Positions 28,901 to 38,633 of a DNA stretch of 64,000 nucleotides are shown one piece after another. Source of the DNA: Edolisoma coerulescens (lineage: Eukaryota; Chordata; Aves; Passeriformes; Campephagidae); contig VWZW01001414.1 in the NCBI GenBank assembly GCA_013397115.1, forward strand, positions 767,166-831,165, read 5' to 3'. The notes below the pieces were generated by a model. The model was not told where the DNA came from. It searched no databases and was given only the letters and a program-made list of their open reading frames with translations. The position numbers and the translations under genes are program-made. Positions within the stretch are counted from its first letter, which is position 1; the number at the start of each line of letters is the position of its first letter.

Positions 28901-31900
28901 AAATGTGTAACCATTGCCTGGTGTTCCACAGCACCTGACAGACTGTGCTGGGTGGACACCCCCAGCCAGGCTGGGCAGTGGTCAGTGATCCTGCTGGTGG
29001 GATCAGCCTCATTTGTGGGGTATTTCTAATTCTTATAATTCATTCAATTGCTTGAGGCTACACAACCATTAACATTGTCACTATTAATTCACTTACCAGT
29101 ATAAGTGTTAGTTTTTGGACTCTAAACTGGTGTGGGCTCTAACACTAAGAGTTTTGCTGGTTATGAGATGTACAATGCAAAGTTAACAAAAACTCTTTTT
29201 ACAAGTGCTGGAAAGGTAAGTAAATATTTATAATATTTCTGTGTCTATCCTTTATTGCAAAGGATCTTCTAAAATCTCTTTAGAAGATCTTGGCCTTTGC
29301 CAAGGCCTGCACTTCAGTACTTCCTGCCTACCTTACATTACACAGATACTCCTAAACAATTTCCACTCCTTCCTGTTCTCTGACTCCCTTTGACTTAACC
29401 TCGCACCTTCCTTGGCTGACACAACTACCTTTATGAGGCAATTTTCATAAAGCTAGTTGCTCCTTGCTTTTTAAAAAATCCTTTGTTGGCTTCTGCTGAA
29501 AGACTTTGTGTTCCTAGAACCTTCTCCTTAGGAAAAAAAAATGAAGTTTTCATTGAATCAATGGAAAATGCCAACAATTTTGAACTTTTTACAGATATGA
29601 CTATGGATGATGTTCGAGAATACGAGAAAAATATGCATGAAAAAACCAACATTAAAGTTTGCAACCAACATTCATCTACTGTGGATGAAATAGAGAGCCA
29701 TGCCAAAGCAAGAGTATGTCAATTTTTAAAACATATTGCCCATCCTCAGCCAATACATCTGCACAGACCAGAGAAGAGCAAGCAATTGCTGATCAGTCAG
29801 TGGAATTTTGGGGAGGTTTTGCTTCAGTAGGAACAGAATCTTTCTCCATGAAGAGCAATCCTGCCTTTGGTTTGCACTGTAAACCTGTCAGTTATGTAAG
29901 GGAGGGTGGAGTTGGGCTCAGATACAGCTCCCTGGCTTCCAGGAAAACACAATGCTCAAATTTCAGTTGGATGCATAAAGAGGAAGTTAAAGAGGATTTT
30001 CACTTTCTATTCTTTGAATAGTTAAAAAATGCAGGAGTTCACAGTGGTCCAGTCAAAAAGCCAAGAACATGGGGAGTGGAAAACTTCTATGGGACTCACA
30101 ACATTCTTTGTTTCACCAGGAAAAAAAAAATCTAATGAATTACTGACTCTTTTCAAGGTAACTTTAATGTCACCATCATTGATTAGCTACCAACAAGGTG
30201 GGAAGTTAAGTTAATTTTCAGAAGTATGTAACAGTGGTTTGTGGAAAAGGGCAGGTTTCTGTGTAGGTTCTTTGATTCAAAGTCTGGAGATTTCATGAAG
30301 TACTTAATTCCCTAATTTGGGCCCCACAAGCAGAGACCTAAAATTAGAGATTGATACTCTCTGCAAATAGAGAAGATGCAGTGGCCTTTGCTCCTGAAAT
30401 GTCATTATTCCTTTATTTCTGCTAATGGTGCTGTGGAACTCGGTGCTGGGTTTAGTCATGTAACGAGTGTGGGGCAAGGCCTGGAGGGCTCCAAGTCTTT
30501 CCTTGGTTCTTGCTCAGTGCCAGTTGTCACCAGCCTGAGGAGATGTTGTCTGCATGGTCCCGGGGAAGGTAATTCTTGTGTTTGTAACACAGCAGCTTCA
30601 CTGACATCAAGGCTACTCCTTAGTAAAGAATTACTTCAGATTTTGGCTCTGCACTTCAGGATTTGGTTCTGAATGAAGTCTGCCACCTGTAGTTTCCATG
30701 TGGAAAAATTGCCATTGAGGTCAGAATAGAAGTTGTTATTAATGAAAACAAAAAAAGTGAATCTGAGTCTTTGTAGCTCAGTGTAAGGACTGTTTTACTT
30801 GACTGTATATCACAGCAGAAGGAAATTAGAGCAAATATAAGGTAAAAAGCAAAAGTCAATTGAAGTGTTTCATCTCTGAATTGAAAATGAAGAGTCTTGG
30901 AGGCTCCACTCAGCAAGACTTCACTTAAAAGGCCAGTGCACTGAGAAACCTTCCTGTCCCCTTCATTTGTCCAAGACAGCTTTTGGTTCACGTCGTAGAG
31001 AATTCCTCAATCAAAATCTCTGTGATTTCAGGGGGATTTTGGACCCTTTGAGTGCAGAAACACTCACACACTGTTACAGGGTGTGAAACGAAATGTAAAC
31101 CAGCAAAACAGGTTCAAACCTCTCTCCAACACGAGTAGGTACAGTTCCTCTGGGACCATCTGTTTATTGCCAGCACTTCTGTCAGATCTGAAATAGGCGT
31201 CGTTCTCACTCCTAATAACTGGCAGTGTGGGCTGGAAAGGTCCCTGGAATGTGGTGCAGGGGGGAGCGAAGGCAGCTGGCACCATGCTCGCTTTTGTTTA
31301 TTTAATGTGATGTTGGAGCACCACATAAAGCTGCTTCGACAGCCAAGGTTGCACATGTCTGCAGCTGCATAGTGGTAAAAAGCATCAGTGCCCTGGAAGG
31401 ACAGGATTTTGTCACACACTTGGTAATCCCCACTGCCAGTCCTGTGCTTCAGACACTCAAATATATGAGACTTCTTAATTGATTAAAAGGCTACTGGTTT
31501 TATTTCTAGGTTTTTTGAGCTTTCGTGGCTCAAGGAATCTATAAATGGTCTAATGAAATACTTCAAATTTATGAATTTAACTTGACATTCAGCAAAAATC
31601 TTAACATTGCCTTCAGTTGGCTCGGTGGGCGTCTTGCAGGCACTGCAGACATGGAGCAGCAGGTTCCAGAAAAGCCTTGCTGATTTTCTGCTGAACTTCC
31701 CAGTTTGTAGCAGATGTCCTTCCCCTGGGATTTTACCGAAGTTTCGCGCAGAGCCCGTCCATGCTGGGATGGCGCTGCCCTCTTGTGGGGTTGGCAGCAC
31801 CGGGACACCTCTGGCACCTCAGGACACGTCCTGGGCACCCGACTTTCCATTCCGAACTGACTTCAGTCTCTCATCTCATTTTGCCTGCGTTCTGCAGGGA

Positions 31901-32823
31901 ATTGAGCAGTGGGTTTGTCACTTGCCCACCGGTGTTTAAGAGGAGTTTCTGGATGGAAAGTTGGGAAGCTCGGCTTTGAAAGTTGTGTCTTTGTCAGGGG
32001 AGATGGAATTCTTTAGGCTGTAGTAGTGGAAAAGCGAGACAGGCTCGGTCCTGTGCATGAAGCTGCAGCTACAAGTCAATGGCAGGAGAGAGAATTTTTC
32101 ATCCCTTGCTAATTACAGCAGATGAACAAACCATGACAACCCTTTGCCCATTTGGGCTCATAATCTAAATGAAAAATTTAAAATCCCTTTCAGTTGTATT
32201 TTGGTTGAAGTTCTGAAAAATTCTACCTGCTGTGTATCCAAATGTACTCTTTAGTTGCCTGTGGAATAGCTGGATTTTCCCAGCAATTACAGAGGCAGGA
32301 ATCTTTATTCAGCTCAGATCCAGGCAGAAGAAGCATTAGTACGTGATTAATGTACTTAAAACTTTGTTTCCTTTACATTGTGCTTATTGTGCTCCAGTCC
32401 CGCGTTACAATGGGGAGGCATTCATGTGGAGAATCACCTAATGAGATGCATGATAAGCATTCCCTGATTCAGGATGTGGATGGAAGTAGTTTAACTGAGT
32501 TAATGAAATGATTACTTGAAATTATTCTAACCTGCCTTTGTCTTTCGTTCCTTCTCTTTGAAGACATGACAATGGATGAAGTCCGAGAGTTTGAACGAGC
32601 CACTCAGGAAGCTACCAACAAGAAGATTGGGATTTTCCCACCGGCAATATCCATCTCTAACATTTCCATGCCTTCCTCAACCCGCAGTGCTCCATCTAGT
32701 GCTCCATCAACTCCTCTCTCCACAGATGCTCCAGATTTCCTAACAGTTCCCAAAGATCGGCCTCGGAAAAAGTCTGCTCCAGAAACTCTCACTCTTCCAG
32801 ATCCATCGAAAAAAAACTTTTAA
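7899..32823 (+). CDS. PITPNC1: PITPNC1 (RdgB-beta) coding region, 3' part, spliced
   Basis: Join for the long isoform: 7899–7970, 17051–17146, 25431–25586, 26294–26357, 32564–32823. This is 648 bases, or 215 residues plus stop, in one open frame with every junction in phase. The product is a cytoplasmic phosphatidylinositol transfer protein. From family knowledge, it is a class II PITP that carries phosphatidylinositol and phosphatidic acid in a START-like pocket and binds 14-3-3 and ATRAP through its C-terminus. Visible landmarks are CSFLPKF, IFDKEAKD, DEIPERYYKESEDPK, GQLKEGW, VTVKFEVWGLQ, IGHRQAFAWVDEWYDMTMDEV and a Ser/Thr/Pro-rich tail with RSAPSSAPSTP and RPRKKSAPETL. PITP-alpha has two tryptophans in the membrane-contact loop, whereas here that site reads V-W. 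About 98 N-terminal residues are encoded upstream of the window. The predicted full protein is about 313 residues against 332 in human, because the last ~20 residues are lost (see findings). Identification is very secure. Confidence 0.96.
14300..14395. repeat. TTGG-rich microsatellite
   Basis: Two blocks of GGTT repeats (about 14300–14317 and 14328–14350) separated by GGGTTTGACTTTTT, followed by G- and T-runs. The strand composition is strongly G/T on the + strand. Confidence 0.9.
16150..16168. repeat. Poly(A) tract
   Basis: Nineteen consecutive A within an intron. It is not preceded by a recognisable retroposed body. Confidence 0.95.
17051..17146 (+). CDS. PITPNC1: PITPNC1 internal exon (IFDKEAKD...YYKESE)
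   Basis: 96 bases, 32 codons, starting IFDKEAKDLEREVCFIDIAS and ending RYYKESE. Acceptor CTCTTGCAG, donor GTAAGA, phase 0 both sides. It covers about residues 123–154 of the PITP domain, including the DEIPERYYK segment typical of class II members. Confidence 0.96.
17147..25430 (+). other. PITPNC1: PITPNC1 intron
   Basis: About 8.3 kb of intron without a supported gene. It contains a polypyrimidine tract at 25091–25117. Short ORFs on both strands lack any conserved family signature. Confidence 0.85.
25091..25117. repeat. Polypyrimidine T/C tract
   Basis: An almost pure T run interrupted by CTTTC in a PITPNC1 intron. It is not next to an exon. Confidence 0.9.
25431..25586 (+). CDS. PITPNC1: PITPNC1 internal exon (DPKYFKSQKTGRGQL...VEQFVHK)
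   Basis: 156 bases, 52 codons. The acceptor is TTTGTTTTGCAG and the donor GTCAGT; phase 0 both sides. It contains the family motif GRGQLKEGW, the CSYKLVTVKFEVWGLQ strand-loop corresponding to the membrane-contact loop of PITP-alpha, and the start of the VEQFVHK helix. The open frame continues past the donor to 25715, but that extension has no family similarity and is intron. Confidence 0.97.
25587..26293 (+). other. PITPNC1: PITPNC1 intron
   Basis: About 0.7 kb between two well-supported exons. Nothing else is recognised. Confidence 0.85.
26294..26357 (+). CDS. PITPNC1: PITPNC1 internal exon (VVRDILLIGHRQAFAWVDEWY)
   Basis: 64 bases: 21 codons plus the first base of an Asp codon. Acceptor TTTGCAG, donor GTAAGT, ending in phase 1. 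It encodes the C-terminal helix of the PITP fold. Both the alternative exon at 29595 and the terminal exon at 32564 begin with bases that complete the same Asp codon, so this exon can splice to either. Confidence 0.96.
26358..29594 (+). other. PITPNC1: PITPNC1 intron with CR1 fragment
   Basis: About 3.2 kb. It carries a minus-oriented CR1 fragment near its 5' end (26465–26800). Otherwise it is AT-rich, with no supported exon until the cassette exon at 29595. Confidence 0.85.
26465..26800 (-). mobile_element. CR1 LINE fragment, minus orientation
   Basis: Read on the + strand it follows the reverse complement of a CR1 3' end: AAGATCATCTCCTTCCA, then CTGCCATGGGCAGGGACACC, then ACTAGACCAGGTTGCTCTAA, then CCTTGGACACTTCCAGGGAT. 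The upstream part (26600–26800) is more diverged and its boundary is approximate. CR1 is the dominant LINE of birds. The copy is 5'-truncated and not coding. Confidence 0.85.
29595..29713 (+). CDS. PITPNC1: PITPNC1 alternative cassette exon (MTMDDVREYEKNMHEK...)
   Basis: 119 bases after acceptor TTTTTACAG. With the leftover G of the previous exon it encodes D-MTMDDVREYEKNMHEKTN... and ends HAKAR at donor GTATGT. It matches the alternative C-terminus of the human 268-residue isoform as I remember it. Spliced to the last exon at 32564, the frame shifts and the next codons are ACA TGA (Thr, stop at 32567–32569). That yields 98+24+32+52+21+40+1 = 268 residues. The stop lies in the last exon, so nonsense-mediated decay is not expected. 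If the donor is not used, the frame runs on to a stop at 29828–29830, and I see no AATAAA shortly after it. The cassette reading is therefore preferred. Confidence 0.85.
29714..32563 (+). other. PITPNC1: PITPNC1 last intron
   Basis: About 2.85 kb between the cassette exon and the last exon. Several ORFs of about 100 codons occur on both strands but lack splice or family support. Confidence 0.8.
32564..32823 (+). CDS. PITPNC1: PITPNC1 last coding exon (MTMDEVREFERATQEATNKK... to stop)
   Basis: Acceptor CTCTTTGAAG, then AC completing the shared Asp codon, then 85 codons and TAA at 32821–32823. It encodes the end of the PITP helix followed by a disordered Ser/Thr/Pro-rich tail. RSAPSSAP and RKKSAPE correspond to the two phosphoserine sites that bind 14-3-3 in the human protein (known for RdgB-beta, about Ser274 and Ser299). 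The protein ends DPSKKNF. Human continues about 18 residues further; the relic of that extension lies downstream, out of frame. Confidence 0.95.
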
Positions 32824-35800
32824 ATTAACCCTGCATGTTTCCTCCTGATAAGCCATGTCTGCCACAGCAAGAGTGACATAACTCAATTGCTACAAAGGTC
32901 GTGGTGGTTTGTTGGTTGGGGTTTTTTTGGGGTTTTTTTTTGCTTCAAATGATCTTTCCAGTGTGGAAAGATGACTCCTTTCCTCAAACTTGATCCTTAA
33001 AACCTTCTGAAAAGTGCATGCAAGAGAAAGTAGTTTATATATTCCTAAAGTAGTGTTTCAAGCCATATGGTGCATCTTACTGACATCAATGGAACAGTCT
33101 GAGGGGATGCTATAAACGAAAATCAATCTTTCTGCAGCAGTATTCTGCCTGCAAACCCTCATCTAGGTCACAGCATTTATAATTAGGAGTAGGTATTAAG
33201 TAAATCTGCCAAGGACTTCTGAGGCAAATTAGTGCCAACTAGAATGCAGGGTTAACAGAAAAAAACCCTCCAATTTTCTTTTATAACTGATTTTAAAATC
33301 TTTCCCACTCTCAGGCTTCTCCTGTGTGTTCATAAACCTTTGACCTGTAACTCATTGTACTTGAACACCAACAGATCCACATTTTGCTTAATATGACTCA
33401 GGATTTGGGGCCTAAAACACAAAACACGAATCTTTTCAAACCTAAAATATCACTGTATCAAAGCCCCAGTTGTAATTAGCTATATTGATTTTGAGGCCAT
33501 TGAACTATTTCTACCTTGCACAGAATTTGTAAAAGGAACCACCTATTTCTTGTAGATAATGTATTTTACTAGCTCTCCCCTCGCCTTTTGTGAGCTCAGA
33601 GTGTTGGTGTTCATCAATGGTGTTCTGTGACATTGAAAAAAAAGCAGATGAATTGTGCCAGTTGAGAAGCAAAAGCAATGAATTCTGTCTTTTCCTCGCT
33701 GGAAGAGGAGTGGTAGTCAGGCTGGGAGACCTTGAATGTAAGGACAAGAAAACAGGAGACTCCTTTTTCTTTCCTGCCTCGCATCTTTGCTAAACAGAAC
33801 AATCTGCTGACAGAGAGCTGGGTCCAGGCACTGCCTCATCTGGGGAAGGGGGACAAAATCAGTCACTTTAAAAAGCAAATGAATCGTGGGTGATGTTGAG
33901 GAGCCAGAAGTGCTCTTGCTGGTCTGTGTGTGAAATCACTCTTCAATCTCAGGAATTAAAGTGTAGACAAAGATGTTTCTCAGAGGGAAGTGTAGATTGT
34001 GGAAGAAGGAGAAAAATAAAAGGCAGGAGTAGTCCCTTCCTTCCTTCCTCTTCAAAGCGTAAATTGGGCAAGACCCTTTGCCTGCTGCCCCCGCTTTGGG
34101 GCACTTTGCTCTCTTCCACACAAGTTGCTGTTCGATGGCTGCTGCAGTTCCTGCCTCTTGGTGACATTCAAGGAGCCACTGCTCAACTCCCAGGGAATCA
34201 CAGCTCTTACCTGAATCATGATCCAAGTGGGTGGTGCTTTGTACCACCACTGACATGGTTCATGGATTGAGAAAAAAAAGACTTCTCCAGAGCTGAGCTA
34301 TCACTGAATATTGAACACTCAGTTTGTGGGTGCCCAAACCTGGGGCACAGTGGCTGAAATGCACTGAGCTTCTCACTGGCTGCAGCTGCAGTACAACTTT
34401 TGTGGAATGTGTGGTATTTAGGGGGAAGTTTTAGGAGCAGAAGTAATTCCACTGCCAACCTGCACTGAAACAAGTGTTCATTTGTCTGATAGTGAAAATC
34501 CTGCAGCCAGCAAAATCCAGGAGCTTTCTGTAGGTTTGCTGTGGTCTGACTTCCTGCATTCTCCCATGTCCTCTCCATGCTTGGCTTTGCTTTTCTTCCC
34601 AGAGCTGGTAATTCCAAGTGATTGGTGAGCTGATGGGTGATGTTTTGTTTAAAAAGAAGCTGCTGTAATACTGAAAACAAAACTTCCTACATTGGTTTAT
34701 GATTTCAGCTTAACAAGAGTGCACATTATAGAATCATAAGATCATGTGTAATCTGTTTATTGTTATTACTGATTTAGTACCAAGATTGGAACATTAGCAG
34801 CAAAGGGAAGCCTTTGAAAACATAAAGCTTTGTCAGGTTGTTTTCTCATTGCCTGACTTTGGCCCGTACAGAAATAGTTCGGGTCTACTCTACCTGTGAG
34901 TCTGTTTCAATGGATTTTTAATTTGTCCAAGACAAATTTGCTCAGCTCTATTCACAGTGCCCTCTGTTTCTATTCACATTTTGGTATCTGGGTTTGACAC
35001 AGATTATTAGACCACAGCAGTCCCACCTTTACTCATGTTTAACTGATTGATTTCCAATCCTGGGTGGAGACATTGATTATGATATTAACTAAGTTTGTGG
35101 ATAAGACATTTGTGAAAATTATTAGCTTACCTGAACAGGACAGATTTGAATATCTGCCTGGCAGAGCTTTAGTGTCCCCACAGCTGGATTCACCACTGGC
35201 AGGGTCAGGAACAGCCGCTCTGCCTCCGTGCTGCTGCCTAATCAGGGCCAATTAAAAGCTCTGTAATGTGTCCCTGCTTTGGATAAGAGTACCCCAGGCT
35301 TTCAGTGCCTGTGGAAGTACCCAGTGCTGAGTTCTGCCTTGCTTTCCCCACCAGTCACCACCCATTTGGTCAATATGATCTTTAAATGCCTTTTTCTGTT
35401 TGGCTGGTTGCTATTTAGGGTAAGATAGCTTTTTCTAGAATATTCCCAGCAAGCACACAAACCCACACGAAACGAAATGAGAAGGAAGGTCTGAGTATTT
35501 CAGTGTCACACCTTGAGGAGAAGGGGTTGTTTTCAGTACTGATTTTTCCCAGTGCTTTCTCTTGTATTTTCAAACATGTTTATTAGGATTAAAATAGAGA
35601 GTTTTGCAGGTGTTCCTCACTTTGTTTGCAAAAATAAAAGCTGTGGTTATTTGCTGAGTACAGCTTCAGAGCATGGTGCCAGGCAGCAAAGCTGAGCAGG
35701 CACCACAGCCGTGTTCCCCTTCTGTGCCACAGTGACAAGAATTCCGTGATGCAGCTCTGCTAGGACTTGGCAAGGAATTTTTTATCAAGGAGAATGCAGT

Positions 35801-36795
35801 TCAGAGCAAAAGATGTGATGAGTTTGTTCAGGTTTCTATGAAAACCTCCAGGCTTTGCTTGTACTTTTGTGTATTTTGGATAGAACAATCATTACAAAAC
35901 AACTGGCAATTCAGTGCAGCTTCAGAAGGGTCAATCTCCTAAAAAATCAAAAAGGGAGGGACCCAAAAAAGTTGTGAGGAGCAGCACATTCCTGAAACAC
36001 GTACTTAATGGGATTTCTTATGAATGTAATGGTTAATTTTGTAAAGGACTGGAAAAATCCTATGGAAAGAAACTATTTGACCTTGTTCTTTGGCTTTTTT
36101 GGTTATTCTGGAAGGTGATTTTGTGACATCTAGTAGCCAATTTGCATTAATTGCTGCTGTAGAGACTTTGAAACTGAATTATTTGTTCCTTGGATTTCAG
36201 TTTGTAACAAGACTGCTATACTTTGTTAAAACTGCTTTGAAGCTTGCTGCACTATAACTTCAAAACAATGTGTTATCCTTTGAAATAAGCCAAATGTATA
36301 TGCTTTTTATGAATTAGTGAGTGCAGTAAGAGAGAATTCAAGATCTTGTCAATAGGAGATTTTCTGTTGCCATTGTTTGGACTTGGTTTTCTATGTGTAA
36401 GTTAAAATTGCTAAATAAGTCTAACAATGTTTTGCTTTAAATGAACAGCATGATCATTGAATTACGATCTCCTGTAGTTTTGTGGTGTCACTAAAACAGG
36501 TTTTATTGGTTTATTTCATTTCTGTGATAATTCCACGTGATTCTGTATGTCCAGTAATTAATTTCTTTTATTTAGAGCACTGATGGCAACATCAGGCAAT
36601 ACATCACCACCATCAAAGAAGGACCAAGTCTTGATTTGCTCTGCACGTAAAATAGTGCAAGGCTCAGCAGGAGAATTTGACTGTCATTTTTCTCATATCA
36701 CTTAGTTTCTGTTTTTTTCCAAGTTATTTATTATTTTTAATATTGTATTTTTCCTTGCATTTTGTTGTAAATAAACTACCAACAACTATTCTTTA
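32824..36795 (+). other. PITPNC1: PITPNC1 3' untranslated region
   Basis: About 4 kb without a supported ORF. The start is AT-rich with a G/T-rich tract near 32908–32942. Candidate poly(A) signals AATAAA lie at 34015, 35633 and 36769. The last is followed by T/G-rich sequence (TGGCTGTTTTCTC), so it is the best distal end. The first ~55 bases hold the relic C-terminal tail. The exact transcript end is inferred. Confidence 0.7.
36769..36774 (+). promoter_or_regulatory. PITPNC1: Poly(A) signal AATAAA, distal end of PITPNC1
   Basis: Canonical hexamer in an AT-rich 3' end (TTGTTGTAAATAAACTACC), followed within about 35 bases by T/G-rich sequence. It is the last canonical signal before the intergenic CpG-rich DNA. 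Confidence 0.7.
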
Positions 36796-37800
36796 CAATA
36801 GTGGCTGTTTTCTCTTCCTGGGTCTCCTGTAGGAAGGAACCTCCTCATTAACACGTACCATTGACATTTCTACCCCAGCTCTGCAAGTCACTTCCTCAAA
36901 ATTAAATAGCACAAAGAATTAGCTTTGTGAGGAAAATTTAAAGCACTTACAGCCTCTCCTGGGTTCTGTTGTGCCTCAGCATTGTAAAGGTTTTACCGGG
37001 ACAGGTGCCCCATCAGTCTGGCATTAGCCCATTCACTTGTAAATGACTATTTGGTTGACAAGGAAGTTTTTCAGTGGGGAATCTAATTCTTTATGCAGGG
37101 TTTGGCAGCTCAGTGTTGTACCAAATAACTGGAAAATACTGGAAAAGAGACCACTCGAATCCTCTCAGGCTTGTCTCCAAGTCAGTTAATTTTAGTAAAC
37201 AGAAATTTCCCTTGTACAACGATTCTTTAGGAGCTTTTACACAGAGACTTTCTCCATAGAAACGAAGCTTTCCCTGCTCCAGAGGAACGGCAGCGCTCAT
37301 TCAGGAGGGAAACGCTTCGGAGCAGCGTGGGACAGGGCAGGGGAACAAAGAGGGGACTGGAAATGTTTCAAACTGGAAATCACACGGCGCAAAGGGGACA
37401 TCTCAGCAGCCCCGCGGGGGTCCCTGTGCCCGGCCCTGCCACCAAAGCAGGCGAGGCTGAGCAGATGGGGCAGTGCCCAGTCCCAAAGCGACCCCCAGTG
37501 ACCCGGCCTGACCTGCTGCTGGTTGTTGGTTTGATTTGATGTCTTTTACAGCTTGGGCTCCTATTCTTGGGTAGGGCTGCACTGAAATCTGCACACACTC
37601 AAAATCCTACACAGGAAAATACAAAGCGGTGAAATCCTGCACGGGACCCTCCGGCTGCGCTGCTGCAGACGGGACAATCCCACCCTGCGCCGTCCAGGGC
37701 ACCTCGCACTGGGGGGCCGCATCCCGGTACAGCCCCAAATCCAGCGGGGCTCGTGCGCACATTAAACCCCACAGAAGCCTTTACCCACGGTCCCCGTGCA

Positions 37801-37936
37801 AATTAGCGCGCTCGTGACCGCTTCATTAACATAGACGTGACCTCTCATTAACATACACGTGACCCCTCTCATTGGCGTGCACGTGATCCATTCATTAGCA
37901 TAAATCCTACCCCTCATTAGCGTACACCCGGCACTG
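37801..37936. repeat. 22–24 bp tandem repeat with E-boxes upstream of NOL11
   Basis: About six degenerate copies start at 37801, 37824, 37846, 37870, 37893 and 37915. Each begins (C/A)ATTA(A/G)C or similar and several contain CGTGAC or CACGTG. Perfect CACGTG E-boxes are at 37856–37861 and 37880–37885. The array sits a few hundred bases upstream of the NOL11 CpG island. The short minus-strand ORF here with repeated AN/MRG motifs is only a translation of the repeat. Confidence 0.8.
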
Positions 37937-38205
37937 CCGGCCCAGCCGTGGGAACCGCCGCGGGAGCGATGGACGCAGCGCGCCGGCAGCCCCTGAGTAA
38001 GGGCAGTGCCCGTGGATCCGTGGCTGTCCCGCTTTGTGACGGTGTCCTGAGAATAACCATCACCGCCTTTCCCTCGGCTGTACAACATTTCCAATATCTA
38101 ACACGCTCGGGACGCAGCGCGCCCGCACACCCTCAGCCGAAGGCCGCTGCAGAGCCCGCTCGGGGCGGGCGCAGGCCCGGCCGGGCAGGGCCGCCCCACA
38201 GCAGA

Positions 38206-38293
38206 GCCCGCTCCCCGCCCCACGGCACCGCCCGCTCCGCGCCCCACGGCACCGCCCGCTCCCGCCCCACGGCACCGCCCGCTCCGCGCCCCA
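38206..38293. repeat. 24-bp GC-rich tandem repeat at the gap edge
   Basis: Copies of GCCCGCTCC(G/C)CGCCCCACGG plus CACC start at 38206, 38230, 38254 (23 bp) and 38277, where the last copy is cut by the gap. The array probably continues into the unsequenced DNA. Confidence 0.9.
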
Positions 38294-38633
38294 NNNNNNN
38301 NNNNNNNNNNNNNNNNNNNNNNNNNNNNNNNNNNNNNNNNNNNNNNNNNNNNNNNNNNNNNNNNNNNNNNNNNNNNNNNNNNNNNNNNNNNNNNNNNNNN
38401 NNNNNNNNNNNNNNNNNNNNNNNNNNNNNNNNNNNNNNNNNNNNNNNNNNNNNNNNNNNNNNNNNNNNNNNNNNNNNNNNNNNNNNNNNNNNNNNNNNNN
38501 NNNNNNNNNNNNNNNNNNNNNNNNNNNNNNNNNNNNNNNNNNNNNNNNNNNNNNNNNNNNNNNNNNNNNNNNNNNNNNNNNNNNNNNNNNNNNNNNNNNN
38601 NNNNNNNNNNNNNNNNNNNNNNNNNNNNNNNNN
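38294..38633. other. Assembly gap (340 N)
   Basis: A run of N in the NOL11 CpG island. It probably hides NOL11 exon 1, which encodes about 47 residues in human. ORFs drawn across it are artefacts. Confidence 0.99.

Noticed and set aside
29714..29830. Continuation of the cassette exon as a terminal exon ending at 29830
   Set aside because: Open but without PITP-family similarity; the GTATGT donor at 29714 and the exact 268-residue length favour splicing. Kept as a less likely alternative.
34216..34680. 154-codon minus-strand ORF in the PITPNC1 3' UTR
   Set aside because: No family signature or promoter context; opposite to a well-supported UTR.
34727..34750. TATAGAATCATAAGATCATG resembling the reverse of a CR1 tail
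   Set aside because: Only about 20 bases with no CR1 body next to it.
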